The position numbers and the translations under genes were made by a program. Below are positions 32,374 to 42,695 of a DNA stretch of 64,000 nt, in pieces (the first letter of the stretch is position 1; each line of letters starts with the position of its first letter). Below the pieces are notes generated by a model. The model was not told the origin of the DNA. It searched no databases and saw only the letters and a program-made list of their open reading frames with translations. Origin of the DNA: a bacterium (GTDB lineage Bacteria; Bacillota; Bacilli; Lactobacillales; Streptococcaceae); the NCBI GenBank assembly GCA_905221455.1, contig CAJNDF010000001.1:1-64000 (forward strand), given 5' to 3'.

Positions 32374-33573
32374 CTATTTATAAGCTAAGGCACGTTTAAA
32401 GGTTTTCCAGATTCCTAAATCATCTGTTTGAAGGACTAGACTAGCATACATGCGTCCGATAAATCCTGTTGCTACCACCGCAAAAATCACTGTAATAGCA
32501 AGTGAAATCCATGCTTCTGCTCCCCCTGCATAGCCATTAATGGTTCTAAATGGCATGAAGAAGGTCGAAATAAAGGGAATATAAGAACCAATTTTCAAGA
32601 TGAGATTGTCACCAGCTGCACCTAGAGCTGTCACTCCAAAAAAACCACCCATAATCAAAATCATCAAAGGCGACAAGGCTTTTCCTGAATCCTCAGGGCG
32701 AGAAACCATAGATCCTAGAAAGGCTGCCAAGACTACATACATAAAGAGACTGACCAAAATAAAGAGCAAGGTATTCAGTGAGAATGCATCTCCCAAGTGA
32801 TCCAAAATACCAGACTGAGCCAAGAATGGCAAATCTTTAAAGAGTAGAATGGCTGCCAGACCACCTACAACATAAATCCCGATATGCGTTAAAATCACCA
32901 GAAACAGAGCCATCATGCGCGCGTAGAAGTAATGACTAGCCCTTATGCTAGAAAAGACAACTTCCATAATTTTGGTGCCTTTTTCACTGGCAACTTCCTG
33001 AGCTGTTACACCCGCATAGGTAATCAGAATCATATAAAGAAAGAATCCTAAGGCTCCTGCCGCCATTGTTTGAATAAACTTTTTATTTTCCTTGGCTTCA
33101 TCAATCTTTTCTGTGAATTGAATTGTCTGCGCTAAGCGTTTTTCCTGCTCTTGAGACAAGGAGGCAGTTGAACGATTAAGCTGATTTTGCAGTTCATTGA
33201 GTGTACCTGTAACTGCAAATTTAATTCCATTTTCAAGCGACGTTTCGCCATGATAAACAGCCTTCAAGACACTATCTTCTTGGTCAATAGTCAGATAGCC
33301 TTTTAATTTTTCATCTTTAATCGCTTCTTTTGCACTTGCTTCGTCTTTGTAGTCAAAATTAACACCATTTACATTCTTCAGTCCTTCTGCTACAGATGGC
33401 ACTGTTGTCACTACTGCCACTTTATCATTTTTAGCCATTGAAGAGCCTTGGAGATAAGCAATTCCTCCAGAGATTCCTAAAAAGAGGAACGGTGAAATCA
33501 CCATAAAGAAGAAACTCCACGATTTGACGTGTCGAAGATAGGTTTCCTTGATTACAACCCACATATTTCTCAT
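32374..33573 (-). CDS. ABC-2 exporter permease (NatB-like)
   Basis: A 399-residue membrane protein. One N-terminal helix (residues ~20-40), a ~140-residue extracellular domain and five to six C-terminal helices from ~170 make the ABC-2 permease layout. TAQEVASEKGTKIMEVVFSS (~185-205) is the family signature near the coupling region. It overlaps the ATPase gene by 4 bp. NatAB-type systems export sodium or peptides; the substrate here is not determined. Confidence 0.83.
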   Translation of the reverse strand: MRNMWVVIKETYLRHVKSWSFFFMVISPFLFLGISGGIAYLQGSSMAKNDKVAVVTTVPSVAEGLKNVNGVNFDYKDEASAKEAIKDEKLKGYLTIDQEDSVLKAVYHGETSLENGIKFAVTGTLNELQNQLNRSTASLSQEQEKRLAQTIQFTEKIDEAKENKKFIQTMAAGALGFFLYMILITYAGVTAQEVASEKGTKIMEVVFSSIRASHYFYARMMALFLVILTHIGIYVVGGLAAILLFKDLPFLAQSGILDHLGDAFSLNTLLFILVSLFMYVVLAAFLGSMVSRPEDSGKALSPLMILIMGGFFGVTALGAAGDNLILKIGSYIPFISTFFMPFRTINGYAGGAEAWISLAITVIFAVVATGFIGRMYASLVLQTDDLGIWKTFKRALAYK

Positions 33574-34463
33574 ACTTCCACCCCTGATTCTAGTTTAAAG
33601 ATTTCATCGATTGTTGGCGCTTGTTGGTCAAAGGTTGCGATATATTGCCCCTGAGTCAAGATTGGGAAGAGTTCCCTTCCAGCGCTCTCGTCATCTAAAA
33701 TCAATTTCCAACTGCCTTGTTTGGTCAAGCTCACCTGTTTAACATGAGGAAGGCTTTCCAATTCTTCCTTGCTTCGTTCACTTGAAACAAAAAGACGCGT
33801 TTTCCCGTATTGATTGCGGACATCCTGAACTGGCCCATGCAAGACCACACGGCCATCTCGAATCATCAGAATATCATCACAAAGTTCCTCGACATTAGTC
33901 ATAACATGGTCAGAAAAGATAATGGTTGCTCCTCGCTCTTTTTCCTGAAAAATGACTTGTTTGAGCAATTCTGTATTGACTGGGTCCAATCCACTGAAAG
34001 GCTCATCCAAGATAATCAGGTCTGGTTCATGAATCAGAGTAATAATAAGCTGAATCTTCTGCTGATTTCCTTTTGACAGACTCTTAATTTTATCTGTCAG
34101 CTTTCCTTTTACTTCCAACCTCTTCATCCATTGAGGGAGTTTTTCCTTGACTTCCTTGGCATCCATACCTTTTAGAGTCGCCAAATAGCGAACTTGTTCA
34201 AGGACTGTCAATTTAGGCATAAGACTGCGTTCTTCAGGCAGATAACCAATCCGAGCATAGGTCTCCTGACGAATATCCTGACCATCCAGACTGATTTCTC
34301 CCTGATATTCTAAAAACTTCAAAATACTGTGGAAAATCGTTGTCTTCCCAGCACCGTTTTTCCCAACTAGTCCCAAAATACGACCTGGTCGTGCCTGAAA
34401 GTCAATACCAAACAAAACTTGCTTGGGTCCAAAACTTTTCTCTAGACTTCTTACTTCTAGCAT
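33570..34463 (-). CDS. ABC transporter ATP-binding protein (NatA-like)
   Basis: A 297-residue ATPase. Walker A is GKNGAGKTT (residues ~34-42), signature LSKGNQQKIQ (~132-141), Walker B LIILDEPFSGLDPVN (~150-164). A ~70-residue C-terminal extension (DUF4162-like) follows. First gene of a two-gene operon with the permease. Confidence 0.9.
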   Translation of the reverse strand: MLEVRSLEKSFGPKQVLFGIDFQARPGRILGLVGKNGAGKTTIFHSILKFLEYQGEISLDGQDIRQETYARIGYLPEERSLMPKLTVLEQVRYLATLKGMDAKEVKEKLPQWMKRLEVKGKLTDKIKSLSKGNQQKIQLIITLIHEPDLIILDEPFSGLDPVNTELLKQVIFQEKERGATIIFSDHVMTNVEELCDDILMIRDGRVVLHGPVQDVRNQYGKTRLFVSSERSKEELESLPHVKQVSLTKQGSWKLILDDESAGRELFPILTQGQYIATFDQQAPTIDEIFKLESGVEV

Positions 34464-34559
34464 CTTTCACCTCCGAAATGTCTTGCACTCATTATACTCC
34501 TTTTTGATAGCCTTTACAATGATTTCTGTCCATTTTTAGAAGACTATTGCTATGTAAAA

Positions 34560-34640
34560 TATGGCCTGGAGCGTTTTTAGTGATAAATCCATTATACAGT
34601 AGCAAACTCAATTTATCACCTCCGCTCCTCAACTGTCTAT
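34560..34640. other. Imperfect inverted repeat downstream of pheT
   Basis: GGAGCG...TAGTGATAAAT faces ATTTATCACCTCCGCTCC with small bulges. No gene. Function unknown; may be a repeat relic. Confidence 0.4.
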
Positions 34641-34669
34641 TTTTGATCCTGAATTGTTATTTGAAAATC

Positions 34670-34694
34670 AAAAATCCACCCCGAAGGATGGATT
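34670..34694 (-). terminator. pheT terminator
   Basis: AATCCATCC-TTC-GGGGTGGATTTTT on the minus strand, just after the pheT stop. Confidence 0.85.
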
Positions 34695-34700
34695 GATGCT

Positions 34701-37106
34701 TTAACGCACTTCTGCATTCACTTTTTCTTCAAGTGATGCTTGGATTTTTTCCATATAACGTGCAACTTCTTCGTCTGTTAAGCTGTCTTCTGGATTTTGG
34801 AAGGTCAAGCTATAAGCCATTGACTTCATACCAAGTCCCAATTTTTCGCCTGAGAAGACGTCAAAGAGTTTGATATCTGTCAAACGTTTCACACCTGCAG
34901 CTTGGATAGCGTCCACAACTTCTTGGTGAGTGACTTCTGCCTTGAGGAGAAGGGCAACGTCACGGCTGACTGCTGGGAATTTCGTGATTTCCACAAATGG
35001 AGCAGCTGGTTGAAGCGCTGCTTCGATGGCTGAAAGATTAAGCTCCGCTACATACGTTTCTGGAATATCGTAAGCCTTAGCAGTGACTGGATGCACTTGG
35101 CCAAGGAAACCAAGAACTTGGTCACCAAGTGAAATCATAGCTGTACGGCCTGGGTGAAGGCTAGCAATTTCAGCTGTTGCTGTATAGGTCACTTCAAGTC
35201 CCAAGCGAGTAAAGAGCGCTTCTAGGATTCCCTTAGCATAGAAGAAATCAACTAGAACTGCTGCCGTTTGGAAATCTTTTTCAGCAACCAATCCTGTCAA
35301 GGCAAAGGCAAAACTGTTAATCTCATTTGGAAGTTCTTCTTTTGGATTACCTGTTTGTTCAAAGACTTTTCCAATCTCGTAAAGTGCCAAATTTTTGTTC
35401 TTACGAGCCACGTTATAGGCAACGGTATCAAGGATACCTGAGATCATATTTTGACGGAGGACAGAACGGTCCACAGTCATTGGCCACATGAGTTCTGTAA
35501 GGTTACTTGGTTGAGCTGTGAACTCAACTGCTTTTTCAGGCGTTGTCAGAGCGTAGGTAATGATTTCTGTCAAACCTGCCCCTTCAGCAATCGTACGAAC
35601 TTGACGTCGAAGTTTTTGTGTCGCAGTCAATTCACCAGCTGTTCCATCGTCTTTTGGAAGACTAGTTGGCAAGCGGTCATATCCATAGATACGAGCGATT
35701 TCTTCAAAGAGGTCTGCTTCAATGGTGATATCCCAACGACGACGTGGTACGCTGACTGTAAAGCTATCTGCATTTCCAGAAAGGCCAAAGCCAAGACGAC
35801 GGAAGACATCTTCTACATCAGTGTATGAAAGATCTGTTCCAAGGACACGGTTGACGTCTGCAAGAGTAGAAGAAACTTCCACATCAGAGGTATCAAGTTC
35901 ACCCGCTGAAACGATACCCTTACGCACCGTCGCACCTGCAAGCTCTGCAATCATGCTAGCTGCCGCATCAAGAGCTTCGTTAACAGTTGCCACATTGATA
36001 CCTTTTTCAAAGCGAGAAGATGACTCAGAACGAAGGTTAAGACGACCGCTGGTCTTACGGATTGATTTTCCGTTGAAGACTGCAGCTTCAAGGACGACAC
36101 GACTAGATTTCTCAGAGATTTCTGTTGCTTGACCGCCCATGACACCTGCAAGGGCTACTGGCTTGTCTGCGACAGTGATAACTAAGTCATTCACGTCCAA
36201 GTCACGTTCTTCACCATCTAAAGTCACCAATTTTTCACCAGCACGCGCTTCACGCACACGGATGTCATTTCCTTCAAAGGTCTCCAAGTCAAAGGCATGC
36301 ATTGGTTGACCAAAGTAGAGCAGGATGTAGTTGGTCACGTCCACTACGTTATTGATTGGACGGATTCCTTCGTTCATGAGAAGGTTTTGCAACCATTGTG
36401 GACTTGGTGCGATAGTCACATTGTCCAAGATGCGGGCCGCATAGTAAGGTGCCTTGTCTGTTTCAATGCCCACAGAAAGAGCATCTGCTGCAGCTTGGTC
36501 AGTTTCTGAAAGAGTAAATTCTTTAAAGTTGACTGCCTTATCATAGATGGCTGCCACCTCGTGAGCCACTCCACGCATAGAAAGAGCGTCTGCACGGTTT
36601 GGTGTGATGGAAAGTTCGATGATTTCATCATCCAAATCTAGGTATGAGAAGACTTCATCTCCAGGAACTGCATCTTCTGACAAGATTTGAATACCATCTG
36701 CAAATTCCTTTGGTACAACTGAGTCAGAAATTCCCAATTCACCAAGTGAACAGATCATTCCAAGTGACTCTAAACCACGGATTTTTCCTTTTTTAATTTT
36801 GTAGTTGTCAGCGATACGAGCTCCTGGAAGTGCCACCATAACCTTGATACCTGCACGCACATTCGGTGCTCCACAGACGATTTGACGGGCTTCTTCTTCG
36901 CCAACGTTAACCTGACAAACATGGAGGTGAGTTTCTGGCACATCTTCGCAAGACAAGACCTCACCGACGACAATTTTTGATAGACCGGCAGCTGGTGATT
37001 CGACACCTTCTACCTCGATCCCTGTGGTTGACATTTTTTCAGCCAACTCTTGTGATGGCACATCAATGTCCACCAATTCTTTTAACCATTTATAAGATAC
37101 AAGCAT
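34701..37106 (-). CDS. pheT: Phenylalanine-tRNA ligase beta subunit
   Basis: An 801-residue subunit. N-terminal OB-fold tRNA-binding domain (~40-150, [15 protein letters not shown]), then B3/B4 editing domain, B5 domain, catalytic-like core, and C-terminal FDX-ACB anticodon-binding domain (~707-800, [12 protein letters not shown]). Works as alpha2-beta2 with PheS. It follows pheS after 120 bp with no other gene between, and shares the T-box control. Confidence 0.97.
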   Translation of the reverse strand: MLVSYKWLKELVDIDVPSQELAEKMSTTGIEVEGVESPAAGLSKIVVGEVLSCEDVPETHLHVCQVNVGEEEARQIVCGAPNVRAGIKVMVALPGARIADNYKIKKGKIRGLESLGMICSLGELGISDSVVPKEFADGIQILSEDAVPGDEVFSYLDLDDEIIELSITPNRADALSMRGVAHEVAAIYDKAVNFKEFTLSETDQAAADALSVGIETDKAPYYAARILDNVTIAPSPQWLQNLLMNEGIRPINNVVDVTNYILLYFGQPMHAFDLETFEGNDIRVREARAGEKLVTLDGEERDLDVNDLVITVADKPVALAGVMGGQATEISEKSSRVVLEAAVFNGKSIRKTSGRLNLRSESSSRFEKGINVATVNEALDAAASMIAELAGATVRKGIVSAGELDTSDVEVSSTLADVNRVLGTDLSYTDVEDVFRRLGFGLSGNADSFTVSVPRRRWDITIEADLFEEIARIYGYDRLPTSLPKDDGTAGELTATQKLRRQVRTIAEGAGLTEIITYALTTPEKAVEFTAQPSNLTELMWPMTVDRSVLRQNMISGILDTVAYNVARKNKNLALYEIGKVFEQTGNPKEELPNEINSFAFALTGLVAEKDFQTAAVLVDFFYAKGILEALFTRLGLEVTYTATAEIASLHPGRTAMISLGDQVLGFLGQVHPVTAKAYDIPETYVAELNLSAIEAALQPAAPFVEITKFPAVSRDVALLLKAEVTHQEVVDAIQAAGVKRLTDIKLFDVFSGEKLGLGMKSMAYSLTFQNPEDSLTDEEVARYMEKIQASLEEKVNAEVR

Positions 37107-37226
37107 AATTCTGATTGTAAGATCTCACCAAGTGGGACCTTTTCAATTCCTTTCTTTTTCTTCGAGTCAGTCCTTACAAGTTCACGTCAAGAGTATGTGA
37201 CTGGGACTGTATTTGAGGTTTCAATC

Positions 37227-38273
37227 TTATTTAAACTGTTCCGAGAAGCGGACATCTCCTTGGTAGAATCCACGGATATCGTTGATTCCGTAACGGAGCA
37301 TAGCTACACGCTCTTGACCAAGACCAAAGGCAAAGCCAGAGTAAACAGTCGCATCGATACCACTCATTTCAAGGACACGTGGGTGAACCATACCGGCACC
37401 CATAATCTCGATCCAACCTGTTTTTTTACATACATTACAGCCTTCTCCACCACACTTGAAGCAAGAAACATCCACCTCAACAGATGGCTCTGTGAATGGG
37501 AAATAAGATGGACGCAAACGAATTTGGCGCTCTTCACCGAACATTTTTTGGACAATCAATTGAAGCGTTCCTTGAAGGTCAGCCATAGAGATGTTTTTCC
37601 CAACAACCAAGCCTTCGATTTGGTGGAATTGGTGACTGTGGGTCGCATCGTCTGTATCACGACGGAACACACGCCCTGGTGAGATCATTTTCAAAGGACC
37701 TTTAGAAAAATCATGGGCGTCCATAGCACGCGCTTGAACTGGAGACGTGTGAGTACGAAGTAAGATTTCTTCTGTGATGTAGAAAGTATCCTGCATATCA
37801 CGGGCTGGGTGGTCTTTTGGAAGGTTCATACGCTCAAAATTATAGTAGTCTTGCTCTACTTCAAAACCATCCACGACTTGGTAACCCATCCCAATGAAAA
37901 TATCTTCGATTTCTTCACTGGTTTGTGTCAAAACATGACGGTGACCAGTCGCAACTGGGCGGCCTGGAAGTGTCACATCGATGCTCTCGCTAGCCAGTTG
38001 AGCTGCGACTTTCTTTTCTTCCAAGAGCTTAGCTGTTTCTTCAAAAGCAGCTGTCAAGACATCGCGCGCTTCATTGACGTGTTTCCCAATGATTGGACGC
38101 ATCTCAGCAGAAACATCTTTCATCCCTTTGAGGATTTCAGTAAGCGAACCCTTTTTACCAAGGACAGAGACACGCAATTCTTGCATCTCTTTTTCATTTT
38201 CAGCAGTAATCTGCTTCAAGCTAGCCAGCGTTTCTTCGCGAAGCGCTTTTAATTGTTCTTCAATAGTTGACAT
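37227..38273 (-). CDS. pheS: Phenylalanine-tRNA ligase alpha subunit
   Basis: A 348-residue subunit. N-terminal coiled coil (~1-90) that contacts tRNA, then the class II core with motif 2 [14 protein letters not shown] (~205-218) and motif 3 [18 protein letters not shown] near the end. The start at 38273 follows GGAGGAATT; an upstream in-frame ATG would lie in the T-box. Charges tRNA-Phe together with PheT. Confidence 0.97.
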   Translation of the reverse strand: MSTIEEQLKALREETLASLKQITAENEKEMQELRVSVLGKKGSLTEILKGMKDVSAEMRPIIGKHVNEARDVLTAAFEETAKLLEEKKVAAQLASESIDVTLPGRPVATGHRHVLTQTSEEIEDIFIGMGYQVVDGFEVEQDYYNFERMNLPKDHPARDMQDTFYITEEILLRTHTSPVQARAMDAHDFSKGPLKMISPGRVFRRDTDDATHSHQFHQIEGLVVGKNISMADLQGTLQLIVQKMFGEERQIRLRPSYFPFTEPSVEVDVSCFKCGGEGCNVCKKTGWIEIMGAGMVHPRVLEMSGIDATVYSGFAFGLGQERVAMLRYGINDIRGFYQGDVRFSEQFK

Positions 38274-38284
38274 AATTCCTCCAT

Positions 38285-38515
38285 CAGTCGCTCGTAGATA
38301 AAAAGAAAACCACATGCCAAAAACTCCACTCGGAGCGTTGACACGCGGTACCATCCGTTTTCATCTGACAAGTCAGACCTTCATTTCTAAATCCATGCGC
38401 AAGTGAATTCGCCCAGCTTTCATATAGAGAGCTTGCAGTCACGGCTCTCCTCCCTGATATACTTCCCTTGAGTTACTAGTCTTGCAGATTCCTATTCAAT
38501 TACTAATTAGTTTAT
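38285..38515 (-). promoter_or_regulatory. T-box leader of pheS-pheT
   Basis: On the minus strand GGATGGTACCGCGTG (38341-38356) is the T-box core. CTCC-GAGT-GGAGTTTTT behind it is the terminator. GCGAATTCACTTGCGC upstream could hold a UUC (Phe) specifier. Uncharged tRNA-Phe binding should favour the antiterminator. Confidence 0.9.
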
Positions 38516-38543
38516 CAGATTTTTAGTTAAAAAACAAGTTAGA

Positions 38544-39023
38544 TTAGACTAATTTCAATATAAAACTCATTCCTTTTTCTGTTGCTCCATCTTCCACAAA
38601 TCCAAGCGACTTGAAACACCTCCTAGAAGCATGATTGTAGGTGTAGATTTCCTTGACTCTCAATTCTTTCCATCCTTTTACTCGAGCCAATTCAATCAAA
38701 GTACTTAGAACCTTTTTCCCAATCCCTCGATGTTGGTAAGCGGGATTCCCAATCACAATGGGGAGATTATCCTGAGATAGTGTAACATCCCCAATTGGAA
38801 ACCATTCTCCCTTCTCCTTGACTTCAATCCAAAAAAGCTCTCCATGCTTATCCAAATAAGAATACATAGCTTCCAGGGTCGCTGGACTGTAAGGTCTCTT
38901 CACACCATCTACGAGGTAAACCAAGTTCACATCCTGATACCAAGCCAAAGCTTCCTCACAATGATTGACCTGATAATAAGGAACAAGACGCAGTGCATTA
39001 TCTATTTGTAGGGTCTGTTTCAT
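38544..39023 (-). CDS. GNAT-family N-acetyltransferase
   Basis: A 159-residue acetyltransferase. Motif A is visible as GNPAYQHRGIGKKVLSTLI (~residues 92-110), the acetyl-CoA loop, and YNHASRRCFKSLGFVEDG near the C-terminus is motif B. Overlaps the end of the ParB-like gene by 26 bp. Substrate unknown. Confidence 0.82.
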   Translation of the reverse strand: MKQTLQIDNALRLVPYYQVNHCEEALAWYQDVNLVYLVDGVKRPYSPATLEAMYSYLDKHGELFWIEVKEKGEWFPIGDVTLSQDNLPIVIGNPAYQHRGIGKKVLSTLIELARVKGWKELRVKEIYTYNHASRRCFKSLGFVEDGATEKGMSFILKLV

Positions 39024-39417
39024 CTGCTTTCCTTTTCAATAAGAGAGTTGCTGCTTGATTAAAACCCTCACACCAGTTATACCATTTTGCTTCATACTCA
39101 TCTTGAGGTAAGATATGATTTTTTAAATCCAGAACAGAGTAAATCTTTCTTTCCTCACAAGCTTGCGCATAGAGATGATATAGTTCATCACCACCATCTC
39201 TATCCCACTCAGCAGAAATCGTATCTTGACCTACCAATAAAGCCTGATAAGCCCTGTGATGCCCATCTGTAATCAACAAGCAATCTCCAAAGGCAAGAAT
39301 ACTGATTGGAGCAACATTTATTATTTCTGCCGACTGATAAAGGGGCTGGATGCCTTCTAGTTTCTTTTCTGATAAATATAGTTGAGTCGGATGAAGAGCT
39401 TTTATATTGACTTTCAT
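38998..39417 (-). CDS. ParB-nuclease-like domain protein
   Basis: A 139-residue protein with DGHHRAYQAL at residues 51-60, the core of ParB/sulfiredoxin-like nuclease domains, without the DNA-binding part of real ParB. The role of such stand-alone proteins is unclear. Cotranscribed with the acetyltransferase gene it overlaps. Confidence 0.65.
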   Translation of the reverse strand: MKVNIKALHPTQLYLSEKKLEGIQPLYQSAEIINVAPISILAFGDCLLITDGHHRAYQALLVGQDTISAEWDRDGGDELYHLYAQACEERKIYSVLDLKNHILPQDEYEAKWYNWCEGFNQAATLLLKRKADETDPTNR

Positions 39418-39444
39418 TTCTTTCTCCTCAAGGAAATTTGATGC

Positions 39445-40095
39445 TCACTTCTGCTTGCCTTTAAATCGCCATTGGAAGCGGAGCTTATCATAGAAGGGAA
39501 ACTCGATAAACAAGACTCCCAAGCCCACACAGAGACTGGCAAGAACGTCTGATGGATAGTGAACCCCCAGATAGACCCTTGATACTAGCACACTGACTAG
39601 GTAGAGAGCAAGGACGATTTGCACGATTTTTCTCCAGACTGGATTTTTCATCCGTTGACTGAGAATGACAATCAGAGTGCCCACCATCAGCGTCACTGCC
39701 AAAGAATGGCCGCTTGGAAAGGAAAATCCCTTCTCCTCAACCAAGTGTAAGATATCTGGCCGTGGGCGCTGGTAGATATTTTTAAAGGTCAAGATTAAAA
39801 GGGCTGCTAAAGCCAAATTCCCCAGCATAAGTAGGCTTTCAATCTTCCACCGCTTACGATAAAAGATAAAAGCTGTAATGACAACCCAAGTGATAATCAC
39901 CGGAATATCAATCAAGCGTGTGATAGCCCTAAAAAGAATAGTCAAATAATCTGGTAAGTCTCCTCGAACGGCAGTCTGAATCGGTTGGTCAAAACCGACC
40001 AGCGTTTCAGGGTAAAACTTGACCATGTAGCCAAGAATAACGAAAAGTAAAAGGGCAAAACTGCCCTTCATTAAAAATGTTTGTTTATCTCTCAT
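39445..40095 (-). CDS. PAP2-family membrane phosphatase
   Basis: A 216-residue membrane protein with the three PAP2 motifs: KNIYQRPRP (~104-112), FPSGHS (~125-130) and SRVYLGVHYPSD (~170-181). About six helices. Likely dephosphorylates undecaprenyl pyrophosphate or another lipid phosphate outside the membrane. Overlaps ribU by 11 bp, so it falls under the same FMN riboswitch. Confidence 0.85.
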   Translation of the reverse strand: MRDKQTFLMKGSFALLLFVILGYMVKFYPETLVGFDQPIQTAVRGDLPDYLTILFRAITRLIDIPVIITWVVITAFIFYRKRWKIESLLMLGNLALAALLILTFKNIYQRPRPDILHLVEEKGFSFPSGHSLAVTLMVGTLIVILSQRMKNPVWRKIVQIVLALYLVSVLVSRVYLGVHYPSDVLASLCVGLGVLFIEFPFYDKLRFQWRFKGKQK

Positions 40096-40648
40096 AATGT
40101 TTTAAGGTTGGTTTCAAGAGAACATACAACAACCAGAATGAAACGGCAAAGATAACACCCTCAATCAAATTAAAAGGTAATACCATGGTCATTAGGTAGT
40201 TGGAAAGTCCCAAAATTTTTCCAATATCAAAGTTAGCAAACTTAGCGTACAAAGGAACAGCATAAACATAGTTGAGAACCAACATAGCCACGGTCAAGCC
40301 AATAGTCCCAGCTAGAGAGCCTAGTAGGAAACGAAGGGTTGTCCGTTCCTTTTTCCAAATCAAAGCAAAGACGATGACAAAAACTCCCAAAGCTACGATA
40401 TTCATTGGCAAACCAATGTAAGTATTCACTCCCTGGCTGTTAAGAAGCAATTTCAAGAGTGAGCGAAGCAAGAGAACTCCTAGAGCAGCAGGCAAATCCA
40501 TGACCACCAAGCCCACAAGGACTGGCAAGATACTAAATTCGATCTTGAGGAAGGACGCCGCTGGCAAGAGCGGAAAGTCAAAGTACATCAGCACAAATGA
40601 AATGGCTGATAGAATCGCAATGGTCGAAAGTCGACGTGTGTTTGTCAT
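40085..40648 (-). CDS. ribU: Riboflavin ECF transporter substrate-binding protein RibU
   Basis: A 187-residue S-component with about six helices. FLKIEFSILPVLVGLV near residues 34-49 is the conserved riboflavin-binding loop/helix of RibU. Start at 40648 chosen because GAGGAA precedes it. It needs the shared EcfA-EcfA'-EcfT module. An FMN riboswitch 160 bp upstream confirms the vitamin. Confidence 0.93.
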   Translation of the reverse strand: MTNTRRLSTIAILSAISFVLMYFDFPLLPAASFLKIEFSILPVLVGLVVMDLPAALGVLLLRSLLKLLLNSQGVNTYIGLPMNIVALGVFVIVFALIWKKERTTLRFLLGSLAGTIGLTVAMLVLNYVYAVPLYAKFANFDIGKILGLSNYLMTMVLPFNLIEGVIFAVSFWLLYVLLKPTLKHYER

Positions 40649-40811
40649 AACAGGTTCCTCCAATTTTCTATAAAATCAGAAGAAGTTAGAAAGGATTCCT
40701 CTATCTATTCTCACTTTTTATATCCCAAACGTTCCCTCTCACTCTATTAAAACAAAGCAAGCGGTTACAGTTTAGCTATAAACTCATCAGAACAGACAAA
40801 GCTATTCTTTC

Positions 40812-41022
40812 GTCTTCTCCCATCCAGACTATACTGTCGGTTGTGGAATCTCACCACATCAGCTTGCGCTCGCGGACTTATTTGGCTAAGATATTTTAGA
40901 TTTATCTAGGCGTCGCAGTCGAAGATAATACTTAAAGTATATCGAGACAAGACAACGACGAGAAAGCTAAAATAGCTAGTCAAATTTACCGCCGGTCGGG
41001 AATTTCACCCTGCCCTGAAGAC
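40812..41022 (-). promoter_or_regulatory. FMN riboswitch (RFN element)
   Basis: On the minus strand the core blocks are in order: CAGGGCAGGGTGAAATTCCC, GACCGGCGGT, AGTCCGCGAGCGC, GCTGATGTGGTGAGATTCC, GACAGTATAGTCTGGATGGG. The variable arm between GGCGGT and the AGTCCGCGAGC block is about 90 nt long. Confidence 0.95.
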
Positions 41023-41036
41023 TCTTTTATCATAAC

Positions 41037-41064
41037 AAAAAACGCTTGCAAGCGCAAGCATTTT
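41037..41064 (-). terminator. trmL terminator
   Basis: GCTTGC-GCTT-GCAAGC with GTTTTTTG tail on the minus strand. Confidence 0.85.
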
Positions 41065-41079
41065 GTTCATTTTCATTTT

Positions 41080-41583
41080 TTATTTCAATTTATCCACTTC
41101 ATAGGTATGAACAAGCTCAAGACCTGCAAAGTTCTGCTGGCGAAGGGCTTCGTAAACAATCATGCATACTGTATTAGAGACATTGAGGCTACGGACGTGT
41201 TCATCATTCATAGGAATACGGAGAGCCTTCTCAGGATGTTCTCGCATAAAGTCCTCAGGTAAGCCCTTGTCTTCACGCCCAAAGAGAAAATAATGGTCCT
41301 CATCAGTCGATAAATCCACCTCAGAATAGACTTTTTCTGCGAATTTTGAAATCAGATAGAGTTTACCCTTCATCTGAGACATAAAATCTTCTAAACTGTC
41401 GTAAAAATAAATCTCTAGCTTATCCCAATAATCCAATCCAGCCCGCTTCATCTTCCGATCATCAATCGGAAAGCCCATAGGTTTGATGATATGGAGGGGA
41501 GAATTGGTCGCAGCGCAAGTACGCGCGATATTGCCTGTATTTTGTGGAATTTGAGGTTCAAATAATACAATGTGATTTGTCAT
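41080..41583 (-). CDS. trmL: tRNA (cytidine/uridine-2'-O)-methyltransferase TrmL
   Basis: A 167-residue SPOUT methyltransferase. [20 protein letters not shown] at the start and [20 protein letters not shown] near the end are the knot motifs. [12 protein letters not shown] is motif 2. Methylates the wobble base 34 of tRNA-Leu in the known enzyme. Start at 41583 follows GGAAG; the upstream extension has no site. Confidence 0.92.
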   Translation of the reverse strand: MTNHIVLFEPQIPQNTGNIARTCAATNSPLHIIKPMGFPIDDRKMKRAGLDYWDKLEIYFYDSLEDFMSQMKGKLYLISKFAEKVYSEVDLSTDEDHYFLFGREDKGLPEDFMREHPEKALRIPMNDEHVRSLNVSNTVCMIVYEALRQQNFAGLELVHTYEVDKLK

Positions 41584-41604
41584 GACTTGCTTCCTTTCAC
41601 CATT

Positions 41605-41720
41605 GCAAAAAAATAGCCACACTGCCCGGAGTCAAGCTCAGCAAACAGCGTGGTTAAGGCATCGTTAACTTACCTCACAACAGGTTTGAAGTAAATCAGC
41701 GAAACTACTTTCTTAGTATA
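41605..41720 (-). other. Structured block upstream of trmL
   Basis: On the minus strand CCACGCTG and CAGTGTGG can pair, followed by CTATTTTTTTG. This looks like a terminator or attenuator just before trmL. It may end the GNAT transcript from 42379 or be part of a repeat. Confidence 0.4.
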
Positions 41721-41866
41721 ACACTTTCAGAATCATTGTCAATAGAAACGACTTGATTTTTTCAATTTTTTCAAGCTATTTCCAAGGGTTTCTAGGAGAA
41801 AGTTCTTAAATATCTGCAAAAATTGCTTACTCTTTTATACCTATCTGTGTACTGGGAATGATGATA

Positions 41867-42379
41867 TTATGACCTCGTTATCTCAAATACTGCTGTATGA
41901 ACCCACTTATTATGAATTTGTAAGTCATTTTCTATAACCCTACTAAAGGTAAAGCCATTTTTTAAAAGCACCCTCTGAGAGGCTAGATTGTCCGTTGCCG
42001 TCCCTGCGATAATCTTATGTAAACCATAAGTAATAAAGGCCTTTTCTAAAACGAGTTTAACCGCTTCGCTGGCATAACCTAAATTGCTAACATTTTCCCC
42101 AATCCTATACCCAAGCTCTGCTGTTTTTCGATTATTCTCTAAAACACTTAAATTAATTCTTCCGACCATAGCGCCTTGCGAATCTCTGATAAGATGCATG
42201 TAGACATCCCGATTCGTTTGTTCCCTTAACAATTCCCTTGTAATTTCTTTAAAACCTTCTAAATCAAAATAGTTAGCTGGTCTAGGAGGTAAATTCCGCT
42301 CAAAATACTCTTGATTCTCTTTTTCAAAAAAATAGACGTCTAAACTATTTTCTTCAGACAACTGCTCTAAGCTTATCAT
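41867..42379 (-). CDS. GNAT-family acetyltransferase, RimJ/RimL-like
   Basis: A 170-residue enzyme. GYRIGENVSNLGYASEAVKLV (~91-111) is the acetyl-CoA loop region, and ATDNLASQRVLLKNGF (~131-146) is the C-terminal motif of Ribosomal-protein-acetyltransferase-like enzymes. Target unknown. Stands alone. Confidence 0.83.
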   Translation of the reverse strand: MISLEQLSEENSLDVYFFEKENQEYFERNLPPRPANYFDLEGFKEITRELLREQTNRDVYMHLIRDSQGAMVGRINLSVLENNRKTAELGYRIGENVSNLGYASEAVKLVLEKAFITYGLHKIIAGTATDNLASQRVLLKNGFTFSRVIENDLQIHNKWVHTAVFEITRS

Positions 42380-42695
42380 TGTAAATCATCTCCCGTCATT
42401 ATATACATTCAACATTTTCCCATGTTTACACAAAATGAAATTAACACGATTTAAATTAAGTACTTTTACTATTTTATATCGTCTCTACATTATGACACTG
42501 AACTTAGTTGAAAATGATTATATTTGAATAACTTTTATTTTGTAGTGTAAATTCTACTATAAAATATACAAACTAATTTATATTTTGTCAAAAAATTTCA
42601 AGCATACAATTATTAACTTTATTTCTCATACAATCTATCAATAAAAAGTTATAGAATAATTTCTCTTTACTTATCTAATGAAAACTTTGACAATA
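42380..42695. other. AT-rich intergenic stretch
   Basis: I see no gene, repeat or clear hairpin here apart from short AT palindromes. Confidence 0.4.

Noticed and set aside
35451..36509. Several plus-strand frames inside pheT
   Set aside because: Antisense shadows of a highly conserved gene with biased codons.
37197..38301. Plus-strand frames opposite pheS, up to 161 residues
   Set aside because: Shadows of pheS and of its T-box leader.
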